Positions 1-4,270 of a stretch of 6,052 nt of DNA are shown here, piece after piece. Source of the stretch: Thermoplasmata archaeon (GTDB lineage: Archaea; Thermoplasmatota; E2; DHVEG-1); NCBI GenBank assembly GCA_003649845.1, contig QMTB01000099.1, positions 1 through 6,052 of the forward strand, read 5' to 3'. Each line of letters starts with the position of its first letter. Position 1 is the first letter of the stretch. A program made the translations under genes and the position numbers. Under the pieces are notes generated by a model. That model did no database searches. It was not told where the DNA came from and worked only from the letters and a program-made list of their open reading frames with translations.

Positions 1-548
1 AGTTCTCCCAAATTAAGTGGTTCTGGTTTCATTTCTCATCACGACTCCTTTGTGTCGAATTTGCCCGCAGTGCTGTGGAAGAGTTAGGACCGATAAAGCC
101 CAATCCGCCCAGAACCGAGCGGACAGCACCGCTTTGGGCTTCTCCCCCAGCCTCTGCGGTGTGGCGTTGAACTACCCTAACGGCGTCGACTCACCGCAAC
201 GCCCCCTATTTTCTTATCCCTATACTTTCCCCTGGAGACCACCGCAGATTTTAACGCCTGCTGGAATAGCCAGTCTTACGGCGGGCTGTTTAGAGTTGTC
301 ATGCGGGACCCATGCTCTCCTGTTCCGCACTCAGAGGCATGGACGGTCAGCAGATTTGCCGACCGTATGACACGGCGTCCCGTTTCATGCAGTTGCGGTT
401 ACTTCACGTGTCCCCTTCCCTAACCGCCGATGCCCATCGCCTCACCGCAACTTTGAGCCCAACCCCGCAGGGAAGCGGCAAATGACTTTATTCACGGAGG
501 TGAACAGCATTCACCTTTTTCTGGGTTTTGGCACACCGTGCGGGGTTG

Positions 549-592
549 GTGTCCAGCTAAGCTGGACACTTAGTTCCACTATACGTGGAACT
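549..592 (+). other. paired-hairpin module, copy 1
   Basis: Two perfect hairpins lie two bases apart. Hairpin A is 549-557 paired with 561-569 (9 bp, 3-nt loop TAA). The linker is TT (570-571). Hairpin B is 572-579 paired with 585-592 (8 bp, loop TATAC). The module sits directly on the 11-bp stem 459-469/539-549, sharing base 549, as if coaxially stacked at the 3' part of the structured region. A second copy with compensatory stem changes is at 4801-4843. The structure is seen directly; its role is unknown. Strand is assigned by matching copy 2. Confidence 0.8.
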
Positions 593-617
593 TGGTTTGC
601 TCATTTACTTCATAGAG

Positions 618-645
618 GCAAATTCGATCGTTAGATCGTGTTTGC
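618..645 (+). other. third hairpin next to the paired-hairpin module
   Basis: GCAAA (618-622) pairs with TTTGC (641-645). A T-G wobble (623/640) and one T-T mismatch (624/639) follow, then CGATC (625-629) pairs with GATCG (634-638) around the loop GTTA. It lies 25 nt after hairpin B of copy 1 and has no counterpart at copy 2. The wobble forms only if the plus strand is the RNA. It may mark the 3' end of the structured RNA. Confidence 0.55.
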
Positions 646-653
646 TCGCTAAG

Positions 654-662
654 TATTTAAAT
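654..662. promoter_or_regulatory. possible TATA box, direction unclear
   Basis: TATTTAAAT is preceded on the plus strand by GCTAAG, resembling the GTAAAG-TATTTAAAT core of the promoter at 2013-2030. Read plus, it would start an antisense transcript near 688 into the gene at 704-1075. Read minus, it would start an RNA near 629 running left through the structured region. It may also simply be AT-rich spacer after the hairpin at 662-691. Confidence 0.25.
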
Positions 663-691
663 TAGGGGGCTGAAGAAACAATGCCCCCTAA
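662..691 (-). terminator. hairpin after the minus operon
   Basis: TTAGGGGGC (662-670) and GCCCCCTAA (683-691) form a perfect 9-bp stem with a 12-nt loop. It begins 12 nt after the stop codon of the last minus-strand gene, so it is well placed as a 3'-end or processing hairpin for that mRNA. There is no long T tract on either side, so classical intrinsic termination is not shown. The plus operon has a comparable 9-bp hairpin just after a stop codon (3592-3616). Confidence 0.55.
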
Positions 692-703
692 CTCGGTTCA
701 CGT

Positions 704-1075
704 TCATTTAATTGGTTTGAGTGAACCGTCTACTATCCGTGCGAATGTGCCTCTGTCGGTTTCTTCGTTTACTGTCATGAAGCTGACTTCTCTGCCGACT
801 AATAGTTTTTCTATGTCGTATTTCTGTTTTGGTGATATTTTCACGTTTGCGATTGTTTCAACTAGTTTACCTAACTTGGTTGTTGGTCTGAGCTTACCGT
901 CTTTTGGCATTGGTGCTCCATACTTTAGTTCAGTGCTGCCTTTTGGAGTTTTTGTTTCTATGTATATGTCTATGTAGTGGTATGGGTCTGTTCTTTCCTC
1001 AATTCTAGTTATGCGGCCAGTGTGTCTTCCTTCATCTATTTTCATTGCCTCTGCTCCTTCCAGGACTAAAGGCAT
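704..1075 (-). CDS. hypothetical protein, possibly OB-fold / ssDNA-binding-like
   Basis: 123 aa, last gene of the minus operon. ATG at 1075 is chosen because GGGAGGTGAT ends 3 nt upstream; a second Met at residue 11 has no comparable SD. After a short leader the protein alternates beta-type stretches: GRITRIEER (about 20-28), YIDIYIET (about 34-41), then a segment with GAPMP, LRPTTKLGKLV, and a final VSFMTVNEETDRGTFARIV. Phage and archaeal-virus proteins with an early strand pair followed by 'leucine-x-P-x-TKLGKLL'-like text are often OB-fold, SSB-like or conjectured nucleic-acid-binding proteins; that parallel is from memory of such families, not a search. No signal peptide, membrane segment or metal motif. 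An adjacent AAA+ ATPase operon makes a replication role reasonable. The existence of the gene is near certain; the function is a guess. Confidence 0.85.
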   Translation of the reverse strand: MPLVLEGAEAMKIDEGRHTGRITRIEERTDPYHYIDIYIETKTPKGSTELKYGAPMPKDGKLRPTTKLGKLVETIANVKISPKQKYDIEKLLVGREVSFMTVNEETDRGTFARIVDGSLKPIK

Positions 1076-1091
1076 TTTATCACCTCCCTCT

Positions 1092-1109
1092 CTTAAGGTT
1101 GTCCTTAAA
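1092..1109 (-). promoter_or_regulatory. leader hairpin before the 704-1075 gene
   Basis: On the minus strand TTTAAGG (1109-1103) pairs with CCTTAAG (1098-1092) around an ACAA loop, six Watson-Crick pairs plus one T-G. It ends 4 nt before the GGGAGGTGAT SD of the 704-1075 gene, in the only sizeable gap inside the minus operon. An alternative fold pairs GTCC with GGAC. It could tune translation of, or mark RNA processing before, the distal gene. Confidence 0.4.
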
Positions 1110-1112
1110 GGA

Positions 1113-1256
1113 CTATAACTCTATTTCAGCTCTCAGCTCGTTTTCCAGCGTTCTGATCAGCTCGTCTAGTTCATCTCTAGTTTGTGGTGACAGCTCACCG
1201 AACTCTTCCAGTTCTTTAACTGCTTTAGCCAGTACGAGCAGTTCTACCAGTATCAT
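1113..1256 (-). CDS. small acidic helical protein, unknown
   Basis: 47 aa if started at the ATG at 1256, which has GGAGG 10 nt upstream (1271-1267) and overlaps the preceding 32-aa ORF by ATGA. A longer version from GTG at 1304 (63 aa) lacks a good SD and would overlap that ORF almost entirely. The sequence is leucine- and glutamate-rich with heptad-like spacing (LVLAKAVKELEEF, then LDELIRTLENEL), so it is predicted as two helices that could form a coiled coil or dimer. No cysteines, no membrane segment. Small helical proteins like this in viral operons are often regulators or anti-host factors, but nothing here shows that. The stop is 37 nt from the next gene, a gap holding a hairpin and strong SD. 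Confidence 0.72.
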   Translation of the reverse strand: MILVELLVLAKAVKELEEFGELSPQTRDELDELIRTLENELRAEIEL

Positions 1257-1351
1257 ATTCTGCTTTCCTCCTTTTGGTTCACGTAGCAGTTCGGGTTGCT
1301 GCACCTGTTTAACTTAAGGTTCCACCTGCAGCCGCATATGCATCTGGTCAT
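1253..1351 (-). CDS. hidden 32-aa Cys-rich mini zinc-ribbon candidate
   Basis: A 32-codon ORF whose ATG (1351-1349) overlaps the TGA of the upstream 113-aa gene as ATGA, and whose TGA (1255-1253) overlaps the ATG of the downstream 47-aa gene as ATGA. Fitting both neighbours with translational-coupling overlaps in one open frame is unlikely by chance. The peptide has cysteines at 4, 6, 8, 17 and 22: a CxCGC cluster, a Trp at 10, then C-S-N-P-N-C. This resembles a minimal zinc ribbon of the 'CxCGxxW ... CxNPxC' kind. Upstream sequence GGTGTGAT gives a weak SD, so coupling probably drives initiation. The C-terminal ten residues are polar. Function unknown; nucleic-acid or protein binding through a single zinc is the natural guess. 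Confidence 0.6.
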   Translation of the reverse strand: MTRCICGCRWNLKLNRCSNPNCYVNQKEESRI

Positions 1352-1689
1352 ATCACACCACATACCCTTAACAACATTAACACAATAAATGCATCATACC
1401 AAACCGCTTTCTTGAATCTGAACCAATTTGTGTTATTTATCATGTTTTTGTACCAGTTGTCAACACGCTTCTTGTCATAGCATAAACCATATTTTTTACT
1501 GGCTTTAACTTTGTATGTTTTGTACCTAACTTTCATGTTTGTGTGGAACCATACGTTCGAGAACAGTTTAGCTGAATCTATCAACGTTCTAGGTTCCTTT
1601 AATGTAAATACTTCACCATAATACATATCATTCATGATTCTAGCTACAGTGTGTTTGTAAAGTATCCAACCAGGTGATACGTATTTCAT
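1348..1689 (-). CDS. hypothetical protein, aromatic-rich
   Basis: 113 aa, not recognised. ATG at 1689 is supported by AAGGAG ending about 8 nt upstream and overlaps the stop of the preceding 42-aa gene (ATG 1689-1687, TGA 1688-1686). The protein is basic and rich in Tyr, Trp and Lys (KVRYKTYKVKASKKYG about 53-68; DNWYKNMINNTNWFRFKKAVWYD about 77-99). It ends with a hydrophobic run (AFIVLMLLRVCGVI) too short and too C-terminal for a confident membrane anchor, though peripheral or tail-anchored membrane association is possible. Codon use resembles its neighbours. It could be a DNA-binding or structural viral protein; the sequence does not decide. Confidence 0.82.
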   Translation of the reverse strand: MKYVSPGWILYKHTVARIMNDMYYGEVFTLKEPRTLIDSAKLFSNVWFHTNMKVRYKTYKVKASKKYGLCYDKKRVDNWYKNMINNTNWFRFKKAVWYDAFIVLMLLRVCGVI

Positions 1690-1814
1690 AGTTTTCTCCT
1701 TTTCAGCTTTTTAAGTGCTTGCTGGTTGTGGCGTTTTATTTCTTCACGTTTTACTAAATCAAGGTATTGGTTCCTTTCCCACCACCAGTCTTTCAGCTTT
1801 TCTATTATGTTCAT
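1686..1814 (-). CDS. 42-aa basic, Trp-rich small protein
   Basis: 42 aa. ATG at 1814 has GAGAGGTGA about 3 nt upstream, inside or just after the 3' end of the preceding 48-aa gene (3-nt gap), and the TGA overlaps the next gene's ATG. The peptide begins with an amphipathic stretch, then three consecutive tryptophans (10-12), then a long Lys/Arg/Gln-rich helix ending in KKLKRRKL. No cysteine or signal peptide. The WWW followed by a strongly basic helix suggests either a membrane-interface peptide or a nucleic-acid-binding helix. Its reality rests on the SD, the overlaps and gene order; no family is recognised. Confidence 0.7.
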   Translation of the reverse strand: MNIIEKLKDWWWERNQYLDLVKREEIKRHNQQALKKLKRRKL

Positions 1815-1817
1815 ATT

Positions 1818-1964
1818 TCACCTCTCCTCAGCCTTAAGCAAAACTTTCCCATCAGCAACTTCAAGGTAAAGTTTGGGTAGTAATTTTAAAGGTAGGTTGT
1901 TTTCCACGTAGTGCTCAAGTTCTCTTAGCGTTAGGCTGTTCAGGCACATTATGCTGTTTTGCAC
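1818..1964 (-). CDS. 48-aa small protein, first gene of minus operon
   Basis: 48 aa from GTG at 1964, with GAGGTGAT ending at the usual distance (1976-1971 is the complement). It is the promoter-proximal gene: the TATA box at 2013-2022 predicts a start near 1990, giving a leader of about 26 nt. An internal ATG at residue 6 lacks an SD. The sequence has an N-terminal helix (LTLRELEHYVENNL, about 11-24), a proline-bounded turn (KLLPKLYLEV) and a short strand-like end (GKVLLKAEER). A helix followed by a two-strand hairpin would suit a small DNA-binding or toxin/antitoxin-sized protein, but no motif confirms that. Unknown function; strong gene signals. Confidence 0.75.
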   Translation of the reverse strand: MQNSIMCLNSLTLRELEHYVENNLPLKLLPKLYLEVADGKVLLKAEER

Positions 1965-2012
1965 CTTTATCACCTCAAATTTTTTAAATTATGTTTATTA
2001 TTTGGTGCTTGG

Positions 2013-2030
2013 TATTTAAATACTTTACGG
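2013..2030 (-). promoter_or_regulatory. minus-operon promoter (BRE + TATA)
   Basis: On the minus strand CCGTAAAG precedes TATTTAAATA; the TATA lies in a perfect 12-bp palindrome (2012-2023). The predicted start is near 1990, about 26 nt before the GTG at 1964. The element matches the opposite-facing promoter at 2111-2126 in both BRE and leader length. Confidence 0.75.
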
Positions 2031-2035
2031 TTGGC

Positions 2036-2107
2036 GTGAATAATTACTTGTTAGTGAATACTTTACTGAATTGGTAAATTATTTACTGAGTGGTAGTTAA
2101 TTTACTA
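2036..2107. repeat. four palindromic repeats between divergent promoters
   Basis: Four imperfect copies aligned on their TTACT cores start near 2036, 2054, 2073 and 2092, spaced about 19-20 bp; the cores are at 2044, 2063, 2083 and 2102. The third contains a perfect GTAAAT-T-ATTTAC palindrome and the others are degenerate versions with TTTACTGA, TTACTTG or TTTACTAA ends. A further half-site AGTAAATTAT lies at 2149-2158, over the predicted plus-strand start site. Two helical turns of spacing places copies on one DNA face, as for cooperative binding. Likely operators for the wHTH protein at 2174; iterons of an origin are the alternative. Confidence 0.68.
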
Positions 2108-2110
2108 AAA

Positions 2111-2126
2111 GCGTAAAGTTTATAAA
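2111..2126 (+). promoter_or_regulatory. plus-operon promoter (BRE + TATA)
   Basis: GCGTAAAG (BRE-like) directly precedes TTTATAAA (2119-2126). The predicted start near 2149 gives a leader of about 25 nt to the ATG at 2174 and coincides with an AGTAAATTAT half-site, so a bound repressor there would block initiation. Confidence 0.75.
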
Positions 2127-2173
2127 TGCAAAAGCACAATATAATATTAGTAAATTATAACATTGGTGATTTT

Positions 2174-2395
2174 ATGGCTAGGCAAATCTCAGAAAGCACA
2201 AAAGAGAGGGTGAAGACTGTCTTGGCTATGGGTTGGTCGTCTAGAAGCTTTATCAAGGATAATGCAAGGGTTCACTTAAAGATTGTGAAAAGGTTGTTAG
2301 CTGATTGGGAGCAGGAAGGTAAGCTGGACAAGATAGTCACGCTCTCAGGTTTGGAGCTTTGGAGGTGGAAGGATGATAAGTCGGCTAAGAGCTAA
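2174..2395 (+). CDS. winged-helix DNA-binding protein, probable regulator
   Basis: 73 aa. ATG at 2174 is chosen because GGTGAT ends 3 nt upstream; an upstream in-frame ATG at 2126 lies in the TATA box. The fold reads as helix (ISESTKERVKTVLAMG, about 5-20), turn and second helix (SSRSFIKDNA, about 22-31), recognition helix (HLKIVKRLLADWEQEG, about 34-49), then a wing (KLDKIVTLSGLELWRWK). This is the ordinary order of a compact winged HTH. It is the first gene after the divergent promoter and palindromic repeats, so autoregulation and control of the minus operon are the natural inference. It could instead be a replication-initiator DNA-binding subunit, since an AAA+ ATPase follows in the operon. 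The fold is fairly secure, the targets inferred. Confidence 0.85.
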   Translation: MARQISESTKERVKTVLAMGWSSRSFIKDNARVHLKIVKRLLADWEQEGKLDKIVTLSGLELWRWKDDKSAKS

Positions 2396-2543
2396 CATGA
2401 TAATCAACAGGATTAACTCGTTTAATAGTTTAGATGAGTTGGTAGAATTCTATCTGTTGCATTATTTACCTTCTACTGATATTGATAGCTCGGTACATAG
2501 GAGGATTAGGAAAGCTTTTGTGGATAAGTTGTGTAGAATGTGA
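2373..2543 (+). CDS. 56-aa hypothetical protein
   Basis: 56 aa. ATG at 2373 is preferred over the in-frame ATG at 2397 because GGAGGTG (2361-2367) ends 5 nt upstream; it then overlaps the wHTH gene by 23 nt in another frame. The peptide begins with a basic stretch (MISRLRANM), then a helix-forming acidic/hydrophobic part (SLDELVEFYLLHYLP, about 19-33) and a basic end (HRRIRKAFVDKLCR). It may be an adaptor of the wHTH or ATPase. About 50 nt separate its stop from the next start, with no further SD apart from that of the ATPase. No family recognised. Confidence 0.65.
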   Translation: MISRLRANMIINRINSFNSLDELVEFYLLHYLPSTDIDSSVHRRIRKAFVDKLCRM

Positions 2544-2595
2544 GAAGTATGTTGAATAATTCGAGAATCTTGGGCAGGGTGCAAGGGTGATTTTC

Positions 2596-3585
2596 GTGTT
2601 TGAGGAAAGTCCAAACAGTAGGGTAATTTGGGATTATTTTAATGAAAACTTTGGGCAGATGTTAGCACCTGTGGGAGTGTTAAAAGCTTGTGCATTGTAT
2701 TCGGCTAGATTACCGAACAGGTTTAACTTGTTTTGTGTTGCACCAGTGGGTCAATTTAAAAGTGCTACTAGTATAATAGTTCAGCAGTTTTTTCCGAAGA
2801 CTTATTACATAGATATGGGCTCTGACTTTACCATTCATGCTATACAGTCCCACTACGGTAAGAAGATAGATAGAAAATGCTTAATGGTAAATGATGCTAC
2901 TCTCCTGTTTAGCACAAAAGAGAAGAGAGCAAAGGAGAGGTTAATTAACGCCTTAGCTGAGTTGAGCAGTGAAGGATATTACAAGTACAGTGAAAGGCAG
3001 AGTAAATTCGAGCTGTACGGTAGGATAAGCATTATAATGAACATGTCGTTAGAGAGTTACAAGCACAACAGAGGTAAGTTGTTTGAGTCAACATTTTTAG
3101 ATAGATTTCTAAAGGTTTTCTATAAAATGCCGCCGAAGGAGTTAGTTAATTATTGCAGGATGTACTTTAATAAGAAGGAGCTTAAGGTGGGTGAAAGCAA
3201 AGTTGAGAAGCTACCCAAGCGTCTTACTAGAAGGTGTGATATTTCAGAAGATTACAGGGAGGTGCTTGTTGGTTTTTCAAAGGATATTAGTGCTATAAGT
3301 TTGACAAGTTTAACTAGAACAGAAGAGCAGATTTTGGCTTTAGCGAAGTCACATGCCTGTTTGAACGGTAGAGCAGAAGTGGATGATGATGATATTGATT
3401 TTGTAAGGTCGATTATTTCGTTTTGTAGTGATCCTATCAGTCCTAATCAGGAGAAAATTGTCAGGTTATACATGCAGGGCAGAAGCTACAAAGATATTTG
3501 CCTGCTGTTGAATATGGATTACAAAACTTACAAACCGTATGTTAGCAGGGTTATTCAAACTGCAAAGTTGAGGGGTATAGTATGA
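2596..3585 (+). CDS. AAA+ (MCM-like) ATPase with degenerate Walker A and C-terminal HTH
   Basis: 329 aa from GTG at 2596, which follows GGGTGAT by 4 nt; the GTG at 2587 lies inside the SD. The P-loop position reads APVGQFKS (49-56): the lysine and serine remain, while both flanking glycines of GxxxxGK are replaced by Ala and Phe. Walker B-like LMVND (96-100) keeps the Asp with Asn before it. Sensor-1-like SIIMN (145-149) and FLDRF (167-171), where MCM-type proteins carry an arginine finger region, follow at the right spacing. A helical lid comes next, and the last 48 residues (about 282-329) form an HTH (SYKDICLLLNMDYKTYKPYVSRVIQ). ATPase plus C-terminal HTH is the MCM order, but the MCM N-terminal OB/zinc domain is absent. 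Probably the replication initiator/helicase; loss of ATPase activity is possible. Confidence 0.7.
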   Translation: MFEESPNSRVIWDYFNENFGQMLAPVGVLKACALYSARLPNRFNLFCVAPVGQFKSATSIIVQQFFPKTYYIDMGSDFTIHAIQSHYGKKIDRKCLMVNDATLLFSTKEKRAKERLINALAELSSEGYYKYSERQSKFELYGRISIIMNMSLESYKHNRGKLFESTFLDRFLKVFYKMPPKELVNYCRMYFNKKELKVGESKVEKLPKRLTRRCDISEDYREVLVGFSKDISAISLTSLTRTEEQILALAKSHACLNGRAEVDDDDIDFVRSIISFCSDPISPNQEKIVRLYMQGRSYKDICLLLNMDYKTYKPYVSRVIQTAKLRGIV

Positions 3586-3591
3586 TAGGGT

Positions 3592-3616
3592 TAATTAGTT
3601 GTTTAGAAACTAATTA
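3592..3616 (+). terminator. hairpin after the ATPase gene
   Basis: TAATTAGTT (3592-3600) and AACTAATTA (3608-3616) form a perfect 9-bp stem with a 7-nt loop, beginning 6 nt after the ATPase stop. Being AT-only it would be weak at high temperature as RNA, so protein-binding palindrome is a fair alternative. T tracts at 3698-3704 and beyond could provide the actual termination signal. Confidence 0.5.
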
Positions 3617-3692
3617 TAGGGGTATTATATTAAGTGTATTATTGGATAACAAGTTAACTCATTTTGCAGCATATCGAAAAAAATCAAAATTA

Positions 3693-3894
3693 GGTGATTT
3701 TTTTGCAACCCGAAGCATGCAACACTATATAAATCGGTATCATGGAGGAATTTCGAGTTTTCTAATTTTCTCGAAATCAGGCAATTTTTTGAATAAATCA
3801 ACAACAAGAGAACCTGTGATTCACTATTTTTCAGTGAAAGTTGGTGAAAAAAAACAACTCAAAAAAATTAAGTTTTTTGGCGATTTTTTTGCAA
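3693..3894. repeat. direct repeat GG(T/C)GAT7GCAA, two copies
   Basis: Copies at 3693-3708 and 3879-3894 are identical except for one T/C, in a region where most sequence is not repeated. The span of this entry covers both copies and the DNA between them. They may be origin-protein or regulator sites. Confidence 0.6.
3726..3734 (+). promoter_or_regulatory. possible TATA box
   Basis: TATATAAAT sits in otherwise tract-like DNA. It would start RNA near 3756, inside the 3750-3777 inverted repeat, with a leader of about 240 nt to the gene at 3995, or make a short untranslated RNA. A second candidate (CTTTAAATT, 3970-3978) is too close to the ATG for a leader containing the SD. No BRE as clear as those at 2023 and 2111. 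Confidence 0.4.
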
Positions 3895-3994
3895 TTTTTT
3901 ACGTTTTTTTGCAAAAAAACAGCAAAAAAATTTTTAGGTCTAAAAAACTGTCACTTTTTTCAGGTGAAAACTTTAAATTTTTGGGAGGTGCAGC

Positions 3995-4270
3995 ATGAAG
4001 TGGGAATCAATAGACAGGAAGGCGGTGAAATTAAAAAGGTTGAACTTCTTTTTTACTGGTGAGTTCAACTGGACTGTAAAATCAGATAGTACTGACCACT
4101 TTCAGTTTCACTGTCCGTCGTGCGGCAGTATAGCTACTGTGTATGAAATATACTTTAAAACAACCGAAGGCATGCCGACTGTTGTGTTTAGGCTGTGCTG
4201 CAATAAGTGCAAAATAATTGGTCAGCGAAAAATCTACATAAATGAGCATTGGGAGGGCATACGAACATGA
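3995..4270 (+). CDS. zinc-ribbon protein, unknown role
   Basis: 91 aa. ATG at 3995 follows GGGAGGTG by 4 nt. Residues 40-72 contain CPSCG (C40, C43) and CCNKC (C69, C72, with an extra C68), separated by a strand-rich stretch (IATVYEIYFKT, VVFRLC): a classic two-knuckle zinc ribbon. The N-terminal 39 residues are basic and aromatic and precede the ribbon by a likely beta strand (FQFHC). Zinc ribbons of this size occur in archaeal and viral transcription factors and as nucleic-acid-binding adaptors, but no TFB/TFS signature is visible. It opens the right-hand operon and overlaps the next gene as ATGA, so the two are probably made together. Confidence 0.85.
   Translation: MKWESIDRKAVKLKRLNFFFTGEFNWTVKSDSTDHFQFHCPSCGSIATVYEIYFKTTEGMPTVVFRLCCNKCKIIGQRKIYINEHWEGIRT

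Larger units (their letters stand above)
1..645 (+). ncRNA. candidate large structured RNA, 5' end outside window
   Basis: No convincing gene is present, yet GC is near 60% at 61-180 and 421-480, while neighbouring genes are AT-rich. GC-rich islands in AT-rich thermophile genomes are often structured RNAs. Perfect stems by eye: 96-103/134-141 enclosing 104-108/119-123; 153-161/240-248 (9 bp) enclosing 163-169/197-203; 310-315/337-342; 343-348/361-366 with inner 350-352/357-359; 372-375/380-383; 391-399/444-452 (9 bp); 459-469/539-549 (11 bp) enclosing 498-504/510-516; 549-569; 572-592. 256-261/281-286 contains one T-G wobble and 618-645 is imperfect. Segment 19-25 complements the loop 110-116 (7 bp, possible pseudoknot). 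Alternative stems exist (391-397 region with 421-427), so this is not one solved fold. Plus strand is favoured because most imperfect pairs are G-T there, and because the second copy of the 549-592 module lies sense to a plus operon; the pair 349/360 argues the other way. I recognise no rRNA, tRNA, RNase P or SRP RNA. A decayed transposon end is the main alternative. Confidence 0.42.
3617..3994. other. A/T-tract intergenic region, possible origin or regulatory leader
   Basis: About 380 nt without a credible gene. It holds a 9-bp inverted repeat of A7TC / GAT7 (3677-3685/3696-3704), a 16-bp direct repeat with one mismatch (3693-3708 and 3879-3894), an 8-bp inverted repeat ATTTCGAG / CTCGAAAT (3750-3757/3770-3777), a 6-bp one (3820-3825/3833-3838), an 18-bp perfect palindrome of G-T7-GC-A7-C (3903-3920), and many A or T runs of six to eight between 3842 and 3957. 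Phased tracts bend DNA and melt easily. Its place beside the ATPase gene suits a replication origin; a long leader or terminator cluster is also possible. Confidence 0.5.

Noticed and set aside
160..185. tRNA-like T-loop (GTTCAA on the minus strand)
   Set aside because: The flanking bases do not form a T stem, and no A-box, anticodon arm or acceptor stem is found.
17..370. 117-aa ORF on the plus strand in the GC-rich block
   Set aside because: No SD, Pro/Ser/Leu-biased composition without domain logic, and its DNA is dominated by inverted repeats. The open frame is explained by high GC.
1..480. Relic of an IS200/IS605-type tnpB on the minus strand
   Set aside because: Minus-frame fragments are all interrupted by stops, I found no CxxC zinc-finger pair or RuvC motif, and no IS ends. 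Kept only as the main alternative to a structured RNA.
681..977. 98-aa plus-strand ORF
   Set aside because: Antisense shadow of the well-supported minus gene at 704-1075; its start lies in the loop/stem of the 662-691 hairpin.
1045..1317. 90-aa Ser-rich plus-strand ORF
   Set aside because: Antisense to the 47-aa and 32-aa minus genes; serine/leucine richness is the usual complement of Glu/Lys-rich coding.
2126..2173. N-terminal extension of the wHTH gene
   Set aside because: The upstream ATG lies inside the TATA box and would be upstream of the predicted transcription start.
3625..3807. 60-aa minus-strand ORF
   Set aside because: No SD and no operon context; AT-rich by-product of the intergenic region.
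3582..3998. 138-aa ORF overlapping the ATPase stop
   Set aside because: Runs through a hairpin, a TATA-like box and A/T tracts; the second half is low-complexity Lys/Phe created by A and T runs; only a weak purine run upstream of its ATG.
3841..4062. 73-aa plus-strand ORF
   Set aside because: Starts in an A tract and overlaps the start of the zinc-ribbon gene in another frame; no SD.
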